A stretch of 64,000 bases of DNA from Spirosomataceae bacterium TFI 002 (GTDB taxonomy: Bacteria; Bacteroidota; Bacteroidia; Cytophagales; Spirosomataceae). The stretch spans positions 124,001-188,000 of the forward strand of contig LT907983.1 of NCBI GenBank assembly GCA_900230115.1, given 5' to 3'. Shown here one piece after another: positions 54,501 to 63,194 of the stretch. Positions within the stretch are counted from its first letter, which is position 1; every line of letters starts with the position of its first letter. The position numbers and the translations under genes were made by a program. The notes under the pieces were generated by a model that was given only the letters and a program-made list of their open reading frames with translations, did not search any database and was not told the origin of the DNA.

Positions 54501-55436
54501 ATGAAATACAATACTCAAATAGGACTTGGTACAGCGGCGATTGGTAGACCACATTATATAAATATTAAACAATATGAATCAGAACCATTTAACCTTGCTG
54601 AGTTCAAAAAAAGTGGAATAAAAGTTCTAGATGCAGCATTTGAACTTGGAATCAAATACTACGATACAGCCCCAGGATATGGAGTCGCAGAAGAAATTAT
54701 AAATAACTGGAAAGCCTCAAAAGAGATAGAGATTGCTACAAAATGGGGATATACTTACACTGCAGCTTTTGATATAAATGCAGAAAAACACGAAATAAAA
54801 GAACACAGCTTGCAAAAGCTCGAAGAACAATGGCAAGTATCGCAACATCTTCTACCTCAGCTAAGTATTTACCAAATTCATTCTGCAAGTTTTGAATCAG
54901 AAGTTTTGTTAAATCAAGCTGTTTTAAACAAACTATGGAGTCTAAAGAGTGAACACAACTTGATCATTGGCTTAAGTACCACCGGAATTGATCAAGTTGC
55001 AGTTATTGAAAAAGCCCTCGAAATCAAATATGACGGAGTTGAACTATTTGATGCATTTCAGGTAACTTACAATATGCTTGATCAAAGTCTTTCACAACTT
55101 ATTGGACTTGACAAACGTATCATAGTTAAAGAAGCATTGGCAAATGGTCGAGTCTTTCGAAATAAATACTTTCAGCATTACAATGCTTTGTATAATTCAT
55201 TAGAAAAAATTGGCCAAAAGTACAGCGTTGGGATTGATGCAGTTGCTTTGCGTTTTTGCATGGACAGTGTTAAACCACATATTGTACTAAGCGGAGCAGC
55301 AACAAAAGACCAACTAAGAGAAAACCTAATGGCAAATGATTTTAAATTAAGTGGGGATGAAATTGAAGAGCTGAAAAGCTTTAAACAAAAGCCCACAGCA
55401 TATTGGAACGAACGTAAAAAACTAAACTGGAATTAG
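54501..55436 (+). CDS. Aldo/keto reductase
   Basis: A 311-residue aldo/keto reductase. The catalytic Asp and Tyr are in KYYDTAPGYG, Lys in IATKWGY and His in IYQIHSAS; ILSGAATKDQL near the end binds NADP. The ATG at 54501 was chosen over an upstream one because the family start (YNTQIGLGTAAIG) begins there. It leads a tight run of six genes: DUF427 gene 1 nt downstream, then hydrolase-OsmC, BCCT transporter, EgtB and EgtD. Its substrate in this context may be a sugar or a thiol-linked aldehyde (inference). Confidence 0.9.
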   Translation: MKYNTQIGLGTAAIGRPHYINIKQYESEPFNLAEFKKSGIKVLDAAFELGIKYYDTAPGYGVAEEIINNWKASKEIEIATKWGYTYTAAFDINAEKHEIKEHSLQKLEEQWQVSQHLLPQLSIYQIHSASFESEVLLNQAVLNKLWSLKSEHNLIIGLSTTGIDQVAVIEKALEIKYDGVELFDAFQVTYNMLDQSLSQLIGLDKRIIVKEALANGRVFRNKYFQHYNALYNSLEKIGQKYSVGIDAVALRFCMDSVKPHIVLSGAATKDQLRENLMANDFKLSGDEIEELKSFKQKPTAYWNERKKLNWN

Positions 55437-55437
55437 A

Positions 55438-55719
55438 ATGAAAGCAATTTGGAATGATCAAGTTATAGCAGAAAGTGATGTCACTATACAAATAGAAGGA
55501 AACCATTATTTTCCTGAGGAAAGTATCAAAAAAGAGTTTTTTGAAGAAAGTAATACAAAAACACATTGTCATTGGAAAGGTGAAGCCTCTTATTTCTCAG
55601 TGAATGTTGATGGCAAGAATAACAAAGATGCAGCTTGGTATTATCCCGACCCCAAATCTATGGCCGCTGGAATAAAAGGACATGTGGCTTTCTGGAAAGG
55701 AGTAAAAGTAGAAAAGTAA
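55438..55719 (+). CDS. DUF427 domain protein
   Basis: A 93-residue single-domain protein of the DUF427 family ([36 protein letters not shown]). The His-Cys-His-Trp-Lys block is the conserved pocket. The family adopts a small beta-tent fold with unknown catalysis. It is flanked by the aldo/keto reductase gene (1 nt) and overlaps the hydrolase-OsmC gene by 1 base. Confidence 0.9.
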   Translation: MKAIWNDQVIAESDVTIQIEGNHYFPEESIKKEFFEESNTKTHCHWKGEASYFSVNVDGKNNKDAAWYYPDPKSMAAGIKGHVAFWKGVKVEK

Positions 55720-56933
55720 TGAAAAACATAAGACTTAAAATTCCTAATTCGAAAGGAAACGAATTAAATGCAAATTTAGAACTCCCTGCAAATCAAAAAC
55801 CGCATGCGTTTGCAATATTTGGACATTGCTTTACTTGTAGCGGGAGTTTGAATGCAGTTAAGAATATTAGTAGAGCACTTACAAATCATGGTTTTGGCGT
55901 GTTACGATTTGATTTCACGGGACTAGGTTTAAGTGGTGGAAAGTTTTCTGACAGTCATTTTACTGCCAATGTTGATGACATAATAGATGTTCATTCTTAC
56001 ATGGCTAGCAATTACAAAGCACCATCATTATTGATTGGTCATTCCCTTGGAGGAGCGGCAGTGTTAGTCGCAGCTTCAAAAATAGATGCTATTAAGGCAG
56101 TTGCTACTGTGGGTGCTCCATCCCAAGTTTCACATGTGAAGCATCTTTTTTCTTCGCAAACTGAAGGCATAAAAGCAAATCAAAAACTTACTGTAAATAT
56201 TGGCGGGAGACCATTTGAGGTAGACAAAGATTTTGTAGATAATTTTGACAAGGTCGATTTACCCAACATCATTCATAATCTCAAAAAACCGATCATGATT
56301 CTTCATTCTCCCACAGATGAGATTGTAGGAATAGACAATGCAAAAGAAATCTTTCAAAATGCCTTCCACCCCAAAAGCTTTGTTTCTCTAGACAAAGCCG
56401 ATCATTTGCTCATGAGGGATTGCGATAGCAGGTATGTGGGTAATGTAATAGGAGCATGGGCTCAACGTTATTTTGATGAGGAACTCGAAGAAAAAATATC
56501 AACGAAAGGCGAGCAAGTTGTGGGACACTTGGACTTGGTTGAAGATAATTTCACAACTTCGATCCAAACCGAGAAACATTCTTTCATAGCTGATGAGCCG
56601 CTGGATGTAGGTGGTAACGACTTTGGGCCTTCACCATATGAATTACTTAATGGAGGACTGGCTGCGTGTACCGTAATGACTTTAAAGTTATATGCCGAGC
56701 GTAAAAAGTGGGATTTGCAGGAAGTATTTGTATATATCAGCCATTCCAAAAAGCATAAAACGGATTCAGCCGGAGGAAAAGAATTCCTTGATCATATTTC
56801 TAAAAAGCTGCACTTTATTGGTAATCTTGACGATGACCAGAAAAACAAATTGAAAGAAATTGCATCTAAATGCCCTGTTCATAGAACCTTAGCTGGCGAA
56901 GTACAGTTCTCTACAGAAATTATAGAAGGTTGA
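55719..56933 (+). CDS. Alpha/beta hydrolase-OsmC fusion protein
   Basis: A 404-residue fusion. Residues 1-255 form an alpha/beta hydrolase with S109 in GHSLGG, D200 in HSPTDEIVG and H229 (DKADHLL). Residues about 265-404 are an OsmC-like peroxiredoxin domain with reactive C317 ([10 protein letters not shown]) and resolving C385 (SKCPVHRTL). OsmC proteins reduce organic hydroperoxides with thiol cofactors. The fusion is a known domain pairing (bifunctional alpha/beta hydrolase/OsmC). Its presence beside EgtB and EgtD fits thiol or peroxide handling. The BCCT gene starts with a TTG overlapping its stop. Confidence 0.92.
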   Translation: MKNIRLKIPNSKGNELNANLELPANQKPHAFAIFGHCFTCSGSLNAVKNISRALTNHGFGVLRFDFTGLGLSGGKFSDSHFTANVDDIIDVHSYMASNYKAPSLLIGHSLGGAAVLVAASKIDAIKAVATVGAPSQVSHVKHLFSSQTEGIKANQKLTVNIGGRPFEVDKDFVDNFDKVDLPNIIHNLKKPIMILHSPTDEIVGIDNAKEIFQNAFHPKSFVSLDKADHLLMRDCDSRYVGNVIGAWAQRYFDEELEEKISTKGEQVVGHLDLVEDNFTTSIQTEKHSFIADEPLDVGGNDFGPSPYELLNGGLAACTVMTLKLYAERKKWDLQEVFVYISHSKKHKTDSAGGKEFLDHISKKLHFIGNLDDDQKNKLKEIASKCPVHRTLAGEVQFSTEIIEG

Positions 56934-58384
56934 AGTTTTTCGAGAACCGAATATTATCAATAAGCATTTTACTTTGTGTCTCATTCGTGCTTTCAGGCTT
57001 GATTTGGGGCGATGAGATGCAATTGCTTTTAGCATCTTTGGCGAAAAGCTCATTGAGCAATTTTGGAAAGTTCTATTTGTATTTAGGTTTTGGTGCTTTT
57101 GTCACAATTCTAGTTTTAGCCTTATCTCCCTTTGGCAAAAGAACATTAGGAAAGGAAAAGCCAACTTACTCTCGATTTTCGTGGATAGCGATGCTATACA
57201 GCACAGGAATGGGAACTGGCCTAATGCTAAGGGCCGTACAAGAACCAGTTTATTATTTTCTTAACCCTCCAAATCAATCCGTTGACCTTGCAAAAGAAAC
57301 CTATGCACTGAAATATACTTTCTTTCATTGGGGACTAACACCGTGGGCTTTTTATGCCCTATTCGGATTGTTCATAGCGTACTTCCTTTATATCAAAGAG
57401 AAAAATATTTTAAGCTCTTCTTTTCTAGAGGGCAGATTTCGAAAAAGCTGGATTATAATCATTGTAGACATCCTTACCGTAATAAGTACCTTAGTAGGCG
57501 TAATTGCTTCTCTCGGACTGGGTAGCAAACAGCTCATTGGCGGTTTTAACTACATTTCTAAATCTGACTTTGGATTACAATCAACTATTTGGGCGGTGGT
57601 TTTCATTGGTATATGTTCTACTGCCTCAGCATTTCTTGGAGTGAGAAATAGCATTCGTAGAATCTCTAACTTTAATATTCTTTTAGCATTATGTCTATTG
57701 GCTTTTGTGATATTCAACAGAGACTTCTCAGCTATTTTTAGCAACTTTTTCCAAAGTTCCATCGACTACATTACCGATTTTGTTCCAATGAGTTTAAATC
57801 TTGGAAAACATAAAGTGAGCCATGAATTCTTGACAGATTGGACTTACTTCTATTGGGCATTTTGGCTGGCTTGGGCACCTTTTACTGGTGTTTTTATTGC
57901 CAGAATATCAAAAGGACGTAGCATAAGAGAATTTGCACTGGGTACACTTTTTATACCATCCATAGCCACTTTTTTATGGTTCTCGGCCTTTGGAACAAGT
58001 GGAATTGAAATAGTGAATAAAATGGACATTTATGACGGCAGTTTTGATAGTATTTATAGTAGTCTATTTATTTTTCTACAAAGCTTCCCATTTGCAAGCA
58101 TTACTGTGCCATTGTCACTTTTACTCGTTTTTACGTTTTTAATCACTTCCATGGATTCGGCGATATTGGTATTGAGCTATTATACAGAGTCTGAAGATAA
58201 AAAGTCTCAAAGGGTCCTGTGGGGTGTAATCATTGTTCTAGTTACTATTAGTCTAATATTAATTGGACAAGATCAGCTGCTAGTGGCAACTTCTAACTTA
58301 CTAGTTTTAATCGGATTACCTTTTAGTATTTTGTTCACAGTAATGATTGCCAATTTTTTAATCAAACTATTTAGGGAGAAATAA
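56930..58384 (+). CDS. BCCT family betaine/choline/carnitine-type transporter
   Basis: A 484-residue BCCT transporter with about twelve hydrophobic helices. [20 protein letters not shown] holds the conserved glycine-rich helix, [15 protein letters not shown] follows, and [33 protein letters not shown] is the family signature. The start is TTG, overlapping the previous stop codon. BCCT proteins move quaternary-ammonium compounds. Next to EgtB and EgtD, a natural cargo would be histidine betaine (hercynine), ergothioneine or a related betaine (inference). Confidence 0.92.
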   Translation: MKFFENRILSISILLCVSFVLSGLIWGDEMQLLLASLAKSSLSNFGKFYLYLGFGAFVTILVLALSPFGKRTLGKEKPTYSRFSWIAMLYSTGMGTGLMLRAVQEPVYYFLNPPNQSVDLAKETYALKYTFFHWGLTPWAFYALFGLFIAYFLYIKEKNILSSSFLEGRFRKSWIIIIVDILTVISTLVGVIASLGLGSKQLIGGFNYISKSDFGLQSTIWAVVFIGICSTASAFLGVRNSIRRISNFNILLALCLLAFVIFNRDFSAIFSNFFQSSIDYITDFVPMSLNLGKHKVSHEFLTDWTYFYWAFWLAWAPFTGVFIARISKGRSIREFALGTLFIPSIATFLWFSAFGTSGIEIVNKMDIYDGSFDSIYSSLFIFLQSFPFASITVPLSLLLVFTFLITSMDSAILVLSYYTESEDKKSQRVLWGVIIVLVTISLILIGQDQLLVATSNLLVLIGLPFSILFTVMIANFLIKLFREK

Positions 58385-58397
58385 TGTAGTTAATTCT

Positions 58398-59549
58398 ATG
58401 GAACACAGCTTAAAAACCCGTTTTCTTTCCACAAGAAAAGCTTCTGAAGATATTTGTAGCTCATTGGCTATTGAAGACTATTCAGTTCAACCAATTGCAG
58501 ATGTATCTCCACCAAAGTGGCATTTGGCCCACAGTACTTGGTTTTTTGAGCAATTCGTTCTTACAGTTTTTGATAAAACTTATTCTGTTTTTAGTGAAGA
58601 CTTTGCTTTCCTTTTTAATAGCTATTACAATAATGCTGGCGAAAGAGTATTGAGGCCAAACAGAGGACTCATGACTCGCCCCACGGTTGAAGAGGTGCTG
58701 TCCTACAGAGCATATGTAAGCAAATCAGTTGTATCACTTTTGGAAATTAATAATAATCCAGAATTACTTAAAATAGTAGAAGTAGGGATAAACCACGAGC
58801 AACAGCATCAAGAATTACTAGCCTACGACATTAAATATATTTTAGGCAATCAGCCTTCTTTTCCAGAATACAAGGGGAACTTTCATCTAAAACCTGAAAC
58901 TCCATCCACTGACTGGGTACAAATTAAAGAAGGCGTTTATACAATTGGTCACATTGGCGAAGGTTATTCTTTTGACAATGAACATGGAGCTCATAAAGTT
59001 TACTTACAAAACACAGAAATATCTCCAAATCTAGTAACCAATGGAGAATGGCTGGAATTTATTGAAGCCGGAGGATATGATGACTTCAACCTTTGGCATG
59101 CAGAGGGTTGGGATTTTATTCAAAAAAATGAAATCAAAGCTCCATTGTATTGGTTTCAAAAAAATGGCGACTGGCTCTATTACGATTTTAGCGGGTTGAA
59201 GCCTGTTGACCCTACATTACCTGTGATGCATATTAGCTACTATGAGGCCTTTGCTTTCGCAGAGTGGAAAGGAATGCGACTACCAACTGAGTTTGAATGG
59301 GAAATTGCCGCTCCTCAGTTGAACTATGGACAAACCTGGGAATGGACAGGATCTGCCTATCTTCCTTACCCTAGTTTCACAAAAGAGCCAGGTGCACTAG
59401 GCGAATACAACGGCAAGTTCATGGTGAATTTGCACGTGCTTAGAGGAGCTTCCATTGCCACACCTCAAGGCCACAGCAGAGACACTTATCGAAACTTCTT
59501 TCACCCAAGTAGTAGGTGGCTTTTTGCTGGTTTGCGACTAGCAAGATAA
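58398..59549 (+). CDS. egtB: EgtB-like sulfoxide synthase
   Basis: A 383-residue EgtB: DinB-type iron domain (PPKWHLAHSTWFFE, with H45 the likely ligand, and H133/H137 in GINHEQQHQELL) and a C-terminal formylglycine-generating-enzyme-like domain (LPTEFEWE, RGASIATPQGHSRDTYRNFF, SRWLFAGLRLAR). EgtB joins a thiol (cysteine or gamma-glutamylcysteine) to hercynine with O2. It lies 13 nt behind the BCCT gene and 58 nt before egtD. The donor thiol specificity cannot be read from the sequence; no EgtA or EgtC gene is adjacent. Confidence 0.9.
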   Translation: MEHSLKTRFLSTRKASEDICSSLAIEDYSVQPIADVSPPKWHLAHSTWFFEQFVLTVFDKTYSVFSEDFAFLFNSYYNNAGERVLRPNRGLMTRPTVEEVLSYRAYVSKSVVSLLEINNNPELLKIVEVGINHEQQHQELLAYDIKYILGNQPSFPEYKGNFHLKPETPSTDWVQIKEGVYTIGHIGEGYSFDNEHGAHKVYLQNTEISPNLVTNGEWLEFIEAGGYDDFNLWHAEGWDFIQKNEIKAPLYWFQKNGDWLYYDFSGLKPVDPTLPVMHISYYEAFAFAEWKGMRLPTEFEWEIAAPQLNYGQTWEWTGSAYLPYPSFTKEPGALGEYNGKFMVNLHVLRGASIATPQGHSRDTYRNFFHPSSRWLFAGLRLAR

Positions 59550-59607
59550 ATTCTTCGTATTTAAAGCTATTAACTTATACCCTCCCTATAAAAACAAGTC
59601 TGATTTA

Positions 59608-60534
59608 ATGAATAACTCTTTTTTAAAAGATACATTACAGAGTCTTAGTCAAAATCCAAAAGTGCTGAATTCGAAGTACTTTTACGATGCTGCTGGTGAC
59701 CACATTTTCCAAGAAATTATGGAAATGGAAGAATATTACCTTCCAAAGTGTGAACTTGAAATCATAAAAGAAAAAACAAACGAAATTGCTTCTCAATTGG
59801 GAGAAGGGACAATTGATGTGATAGAACTTGGGGCTGGAGATGGTTCCAAAACAGTTCATATGTTAAGTAACTTATTGGAAATGGGTAAAAAGGTCCATTA
59901 CATTCCGCTTGATATCTCTGCCAATGTATTAAAAATCAATTGTGACCTCGTTCAATCAAAACTACCAAGTTTGGACATAGAAGCTATTGCAGGTGACTAT
60001 TTCGACACCATGAAAGCCTTAAAGCTCAGGAAAAATCCCAAACTGGTTCTTTTCTTGGGTTCCAATATTGGAAATTTCAAAGATGAAAGGGCCATTGAAT
60101 TTATCAAATTGATTAAGTCTCACATGAACTCCAATGACAAGCTTCTCATTGGTGCGGATCTCAAGAAAAACCCGAAAACGATTCTTGCAGCTTACAACGA
60201 CAAAGAAGGCATAACGAAGCGATTTAATCTCAACCTTTTGTCCAGAATGAACCGTGAATTGGGAGCAAATTTCGATATTACCAAGTTTGATCATTATCCT
60301 TTCTACGACCCCAGTACAGGTATATGCTCAAGTTATATTGTCTCTTTAGAAAAACAACGTGTCGATATTTTTGATCGCACCATTCTATTCGAAAAGAATG
60401 AATGCATTCATACAGAGGTTTCTCAGAAGTACAGCTTACAAGACCTTGAAGATATAAGTAAAGCTGCTGGGTTTGGTAGTTTTACCCCTTACTTAGATCA
60501 TAAAGAATGGTATTGCCTTGGATTAATGGCATAA
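59608..60534 (+). CDS. egtD: L-histidine N-alpha-methyltransferase EgtD
   Basis: A 308-residue SAM-dependent methyltransferase. FYDAAGDHIFQEIMEMEEYYLPKCE at about 25-49 and the SAM loop G75-A-G-D-G (VIELGAGDGSKT) match EgtD, as do LFLGSNIGNF and the C-terminal substrate helix. It trimethylates histidine to hercynine. Downstream comes the convergent LytTR gene with no terminator visible in the short gap. Confidence 0.92.
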   Translation: MNNSFLKDTLQSLSQNPKVLNSKYFYDAAGDHIFQEIMEMEEYYLPKCELEIIKEKTNEIASQLGEGTIDVIELGAGDGSKTVHMLSNLLEMGKKVHYIPLDISANVLKINCDLVQSKLPSLDIEAIAGDYFDTMKALKLRKNPKLVLFLGSNIGNFKDERAIEFIKLIKSHMNSNDKLLIGADLKKNPKTILAAYNDKEGITKRFNLNLLSRMNRELGANFDITKFDHYPFYDPSTGICSSYIVSLEKQRVDIFDRTILFEKNECIHTEVSQKYSLQDLEDISKAAGFGSFTPYLDHKEWYCLGLMA

Positions 60535-60540
60535 TCCAGA

Positions 60541-60849
60541 TTAAACCAAAGCTAAAATTGGTTTTACTAGCGGCAGTTTTCGTCTACTTACAACTACTTC
60601 CTTACCATTCTTCATTTCTAAATGACAGTAGTTTGGAGAACTTACCACTTTGTGAATAAATCGAGGGTTCACCAAGTAAGATCTACTCACTCGTACGAAT
60701 CCCTCGAGTTGCTCTTCAAACCTTTTTAACGTCACACATTCTTTCGAATATTTACCGTTTTCAAAAAAAAGGTCGGTATAGTTTACATCTCCGCGAAGAA
60801 ACATAATCTTGTTTGCGTTTTCTATTTGTTTGGGTTTCATGGCCTTCAT
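60541..60849 (-). CDS. Stand-alone LytTR DNA-binding protein
   Basis: A 102-residue protein made of a single LytTR domain: IMFLRGDVNYTDLFF, VTLKRFEEQL, FVRVSRSYLVNPRFI and GKEVVVSRRKL. No receiver domain is present. It probably regulates the two genes upstream of it on the same strand (GNAT and diiron protein genes). The signal is unknown. Confidence 0.9.
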   Translation of the reverse strand: MKAMKPKQIENANKIMFLRGDVNYTDLFFENGKYSKECVTLKRFEEQLEGFVRVSRSYLVNPRFIHKVVSSPNYCHLEMKNGKEVVVSRRKLPLVKPILALV

Positions 60850-60945
60850 TTTACTTCTTGGGTGGATAGCGAGAACGGCTAACTACAAATGTAAATACCA
60901 TCTTTATAGCATCCATACCCCATTTGGGGTAATTGCAAAACCAGA

Positions 60946-61530
60946 TTAAGCATATTGAGCAATTCTTTTTTCGCCAATAAAAACTGCAACTTCTCTCATA
61001 AACTGCTGATATACAGAAACAAAAGGACTCCTCACTCGCTCCAAATGCGAAATATCCCATGGATTGATATATAACTGATATCTCCCACCATAATCGTAAT
61101 TCACATATCGATATGGTATGAAACCCATTCTTCTATAAAACTTGAGCAAGTGATCTTCACACTCCATGAGAGCAATGTGAGTACTTTGCAAAAGTGCTTG
61201 TCGGTATATTTCATTAACCAAATACAAAACCGCTTTAGACTTCCTAAACTTTGGCAAAATCAATAAGCGGTCAGTCAATGCAACTTTGGTGTGTTCGTTG
61301 TCAAGGTTTATGCCTCTTTTGGCGAGTTCACATATTTTGGGTCTTTCAAAAAAACATCTTACACAACCCACAGGCTCTCCCTCCCACTCTACAAATAGCG
61401 TACACACATTTTCATTGAACTCAACTTCTTCTTGCAAAAATGCCTTACCTAGTTCTTCATGATTAACAGCAAACATTAACTTCTGGACCTTTTTCCATTC
61501 TTCTTGGGTAACTACTTTTTTTATATTCAT
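60946..61530 (-). CDS. GNAT-type acyltransferase, related to N-acyl amino acid synthases
   Basis: A 194-residue acyltransferase of the GNAT superfamily. ALTDRLLILPKFRKSKAVLYLV is the motif A region with the R/Q-x-x-G-x-G/A pattern degenerated, and LMECEDHLLKFYRRMGFIPYR is motif B. The layout resembles FeeM-type N-acyl amino acid or acyl-homoserine-lactone-like synthases more than small acetyltransferases, but this is an impression only. Its stop lies 96 nt before the LytTR start and its start 38 nt behind the diiron gene stop. Confidence 0.75.
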   Translation of the reverse strand: MNIKKVVTQEEWKKVQKLMFAVNHEELGKAFLQEEVEFNENVCTLFVEWEGEPVGCVRCFFERPKICELAKRGINLDNEHTKVALTDRLLILPKFRKSKAVLYLVNEIYRQALLQSTHIALMECEDHLLKFYRRMGFIPYRYVNYDYGGRYQLYINPWDISHLERVRSPFVSVYQQFMREVAVFIGEKRIAQYA

Positions 61531-61568
61531 GACTTTTGTGATTTAATAAACTAATGAAAGAGAACCAT

Positions 61569-62228
61569 TTATGATCCAATCGTAAATGGTAGAAGCATAT
61601 AGCCAAGTGGCTTTTCTGCTCCCTCTAGGAGTTGCTTTTGATGAAATTCGCTAAAGTCTTCAGCTCCCAAAGCATCCAGAATTTGGTCACCATGAGGAAG
61701 CTCTTCATGCATGTGAACTTGCGTAAAAGTTGTATTCCTTTTATCGATAAAATCTGCTTCTTCAAACAATGACTTAATGATAGGAGCAGCAAAATTTCCT
61801 ACATTTTCCAGCACAGCTGTTGCTCCTAATCTTTCGAGCGGTTTATAGGTTATCGCCTGTTTCTGGTACGCCCACCACAGCTCTACAGCGAAAGGAATCT
61901 CTTCAACTTCGCCCCCAGTATTTCTCAGGTCTTTCTCTGCCAACTTGAAGTGCATTTCTTCCTCATAGCCAAATTGAATTAAGAATTTTCTTAGTTTTTT
62001 ATATGGACGTGTATGTTCATGAGCGGCAATGGCAAGAAAGGTTTCTTGAACTCCTTTGGTAAGGTGATATTGCATTCTGAGATATCGTGTATACTGCTCT
62101 ATTTGAAGACCATTCATTTCAAAATTGCGTCTTAGTTTTTCGGCAAAGAAAATGTTGGCATTTTCTACTTTTAGCATGAGCATTTCACTAAAAGTTAGTG
62201 CCTGAGTTTGAGTTTTACTTGCGATCAT
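61569..62228 (-). CDS. Heme-oxygenase-like diiron (iron-containing redox enzyme) protein
   Basis: A 219-residue all-helical protein resembling iron-containing redox enzymes of the heme-oxygenase-like fold. Candidate metal ligands are E62 (GVQETFLAIAAHEH), E91 and H93 (EEEMHFKLAEKD), E141 (VLENVGNF) and H174/H179 with D181 (VHMHEELPHGDQI). Members of this fold oxidise amino acid- or fatty acid-derived substrates, e.g. desaturation or C-C cleavage. It is the first gene of the minus-strand trio with GNAT and LytTR genes. Confidence 0.65.
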   Translation of the reverse strand: MIASKTQTQALTFSEMLMLKVENANIFFAEKLRRNFEMNGLQIEQYTRYLRMQYHLTKGVQETFLAIAAHEHTRPYKKLRKFLIQFGYEEEMHFKLAEKDLRNTGGEVEEIPFAVELWWAYQKQAITYKPLERLGATAVLENVGNFAAPIIKSLFEEADFIDKRNTTFTQVHMHEELPHGDQILDALGAEDFSEFHQKQLLEGAEKPLGYMLLPFTIGS

Positions 62229-62407
62229 TTGATTGTACTTTTGGGTTGATTAATACATCAAAGTTGATACAATACTAGCCTGTAAAACATGGGGAAATCA
62301 CGGCTTCTCGAGTGGATTTCGCTTGAAAATAGAGGGTATTTCTACACCGAAAGAGTAGGGTGTTTTTACGGGTTGAAGTGTTAAGTTTGGTTGAGTTTTA
62401 CCAACGG

Positions 62408-62744
62408 TTAAGCCCGCTAATCTTGCAGAGTTTCGAGGAGATTTACGTAAAGCTTCTACTTTAGATAATGAGCTTTCTGCAAATTCTGAGTGAATCAGCT
62501 TATTTCTAGTCAACAAAATTCAAGCCCGCAGATCTCGAAGAGGTTCGCGGAGTTCTACGTTAAGGTTCTACTCTAGATAATTGGCTTTCTGCAAATTCCG
62601 CGTTTTTCTGCGTTTTCTGCGGGAAAATAAATACAGCCCGCTGATCTCGCATAGGTTCGCGGAGTTCTTCGTCAAGGTACTTCGTTGGATAATGGGCTTT
62701 CGACAAATTCCGTGTTTATCTGCGAATTTTGCGGGAGAAAAAAT
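62408..62744. repeat. 112-bp repeat array, left block (units 1-3)
   Basis: Three units start at 62412, 62524 and 62636, exactly 112 bp apart. Each unit begins near GCCCGC(A/T)GATCTCGCAGA, continues TTCGCGGAGTTCTACG and GGATAATGGGCTTTC, and ends near TCTGCGAATTCTGCGGG, the near reverse complement of its own start (two differences in 17 bp). Unit 1 is a variant (CTAATCT, GTTTCGAGGA). Unit 3 breaks off after 62744 in the A-rich linker, next to the GxxExxY gene. The 62229-62407 stretch to its left shows no gene. Confidence 0.9.
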
Positions 62745-62757
62745 GAAAATTTTAGAA

Positions 62758-63135
62758 TTAAAGATTATTCACCTTGCGATAAATACTAAAAGCGATATTA
62801 TCAGTATTGAAGTTGACTAGTAAACCAAGTTTGAGATTCGATAGCTTCAAATAAGTAATAACCTGCTTGTGATGTACTTCAGCAAGGTTTTCAACACTTT
62901 TGATTTCAATAATAACTTGATTCTCAACAAGAATATCCAGCCTAAATCCACCATCGAGTTTGACGTCGTGATAAATCACTGGAATTGGAACTTGAGTTCT
63001 AATGTTTAATCCTTCATTTCTTAATTCATAAGCTAGAGCCAATTCATACACCGATTCGAGCAGTCCAGGTCCAAGCTCAGAATATACTTTAAAAATAGCT
63101 CCTCTAATTTTGTAAGAAATATCGTTTAACTCCAT
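62758..63135 (-). CDS. GxxExxY protein (PD-(D/E)XK-like, PDDEXK_3)
   Basis: A 125-residue protein with the signature G24-L-L-E27-S-V-Y30 and a nuclease-like core D67 ... E77-I-K79 (LDILVENQVIIEIKS), typical of GxxExxY proteins assigned to the PD-(D/E)XK superfamily. No cellular role is established. The gene sits between units 3 and 4 of a 112-bp repeat array with only 13 nt on its stop side and about 60 nt on its start side outside repeat sequence. This placement is a strong sign that gene and repeats travel or function together. Confidence 0.9.
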   Translation of the reverse strand: MELNDISYKIRGAIFKVYSELGPGLLESVYELALAYELRNEGLNIRTQVPIPVIYHDVKLDGGFRLDILVENQVIIEIKSVENLAEVHHKQVITYLKLSNLKLGLLVNFNTDNIAFSIYRKVNNL

Positions 63136-63194
63136 TTAAAAGTGTGTTGAATAAAGATAGAAAAACGATTTAATTTTTAAGTCATTCTACCTAA

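Noticed and set aside
62298-62516. Minus-strand open frame over the left part of the 112-bp array
   Set aside because: It spans repeat unit 1 and its flank, has no start context or domain, and similar frames arise wherever the repeat occurs.
62581-62820. Plus-strand open frame through repeat units 2-3
   Set aside because: It is made of translated 112-bp repeat and runs into the GxxExxY gene from the opposite strand.
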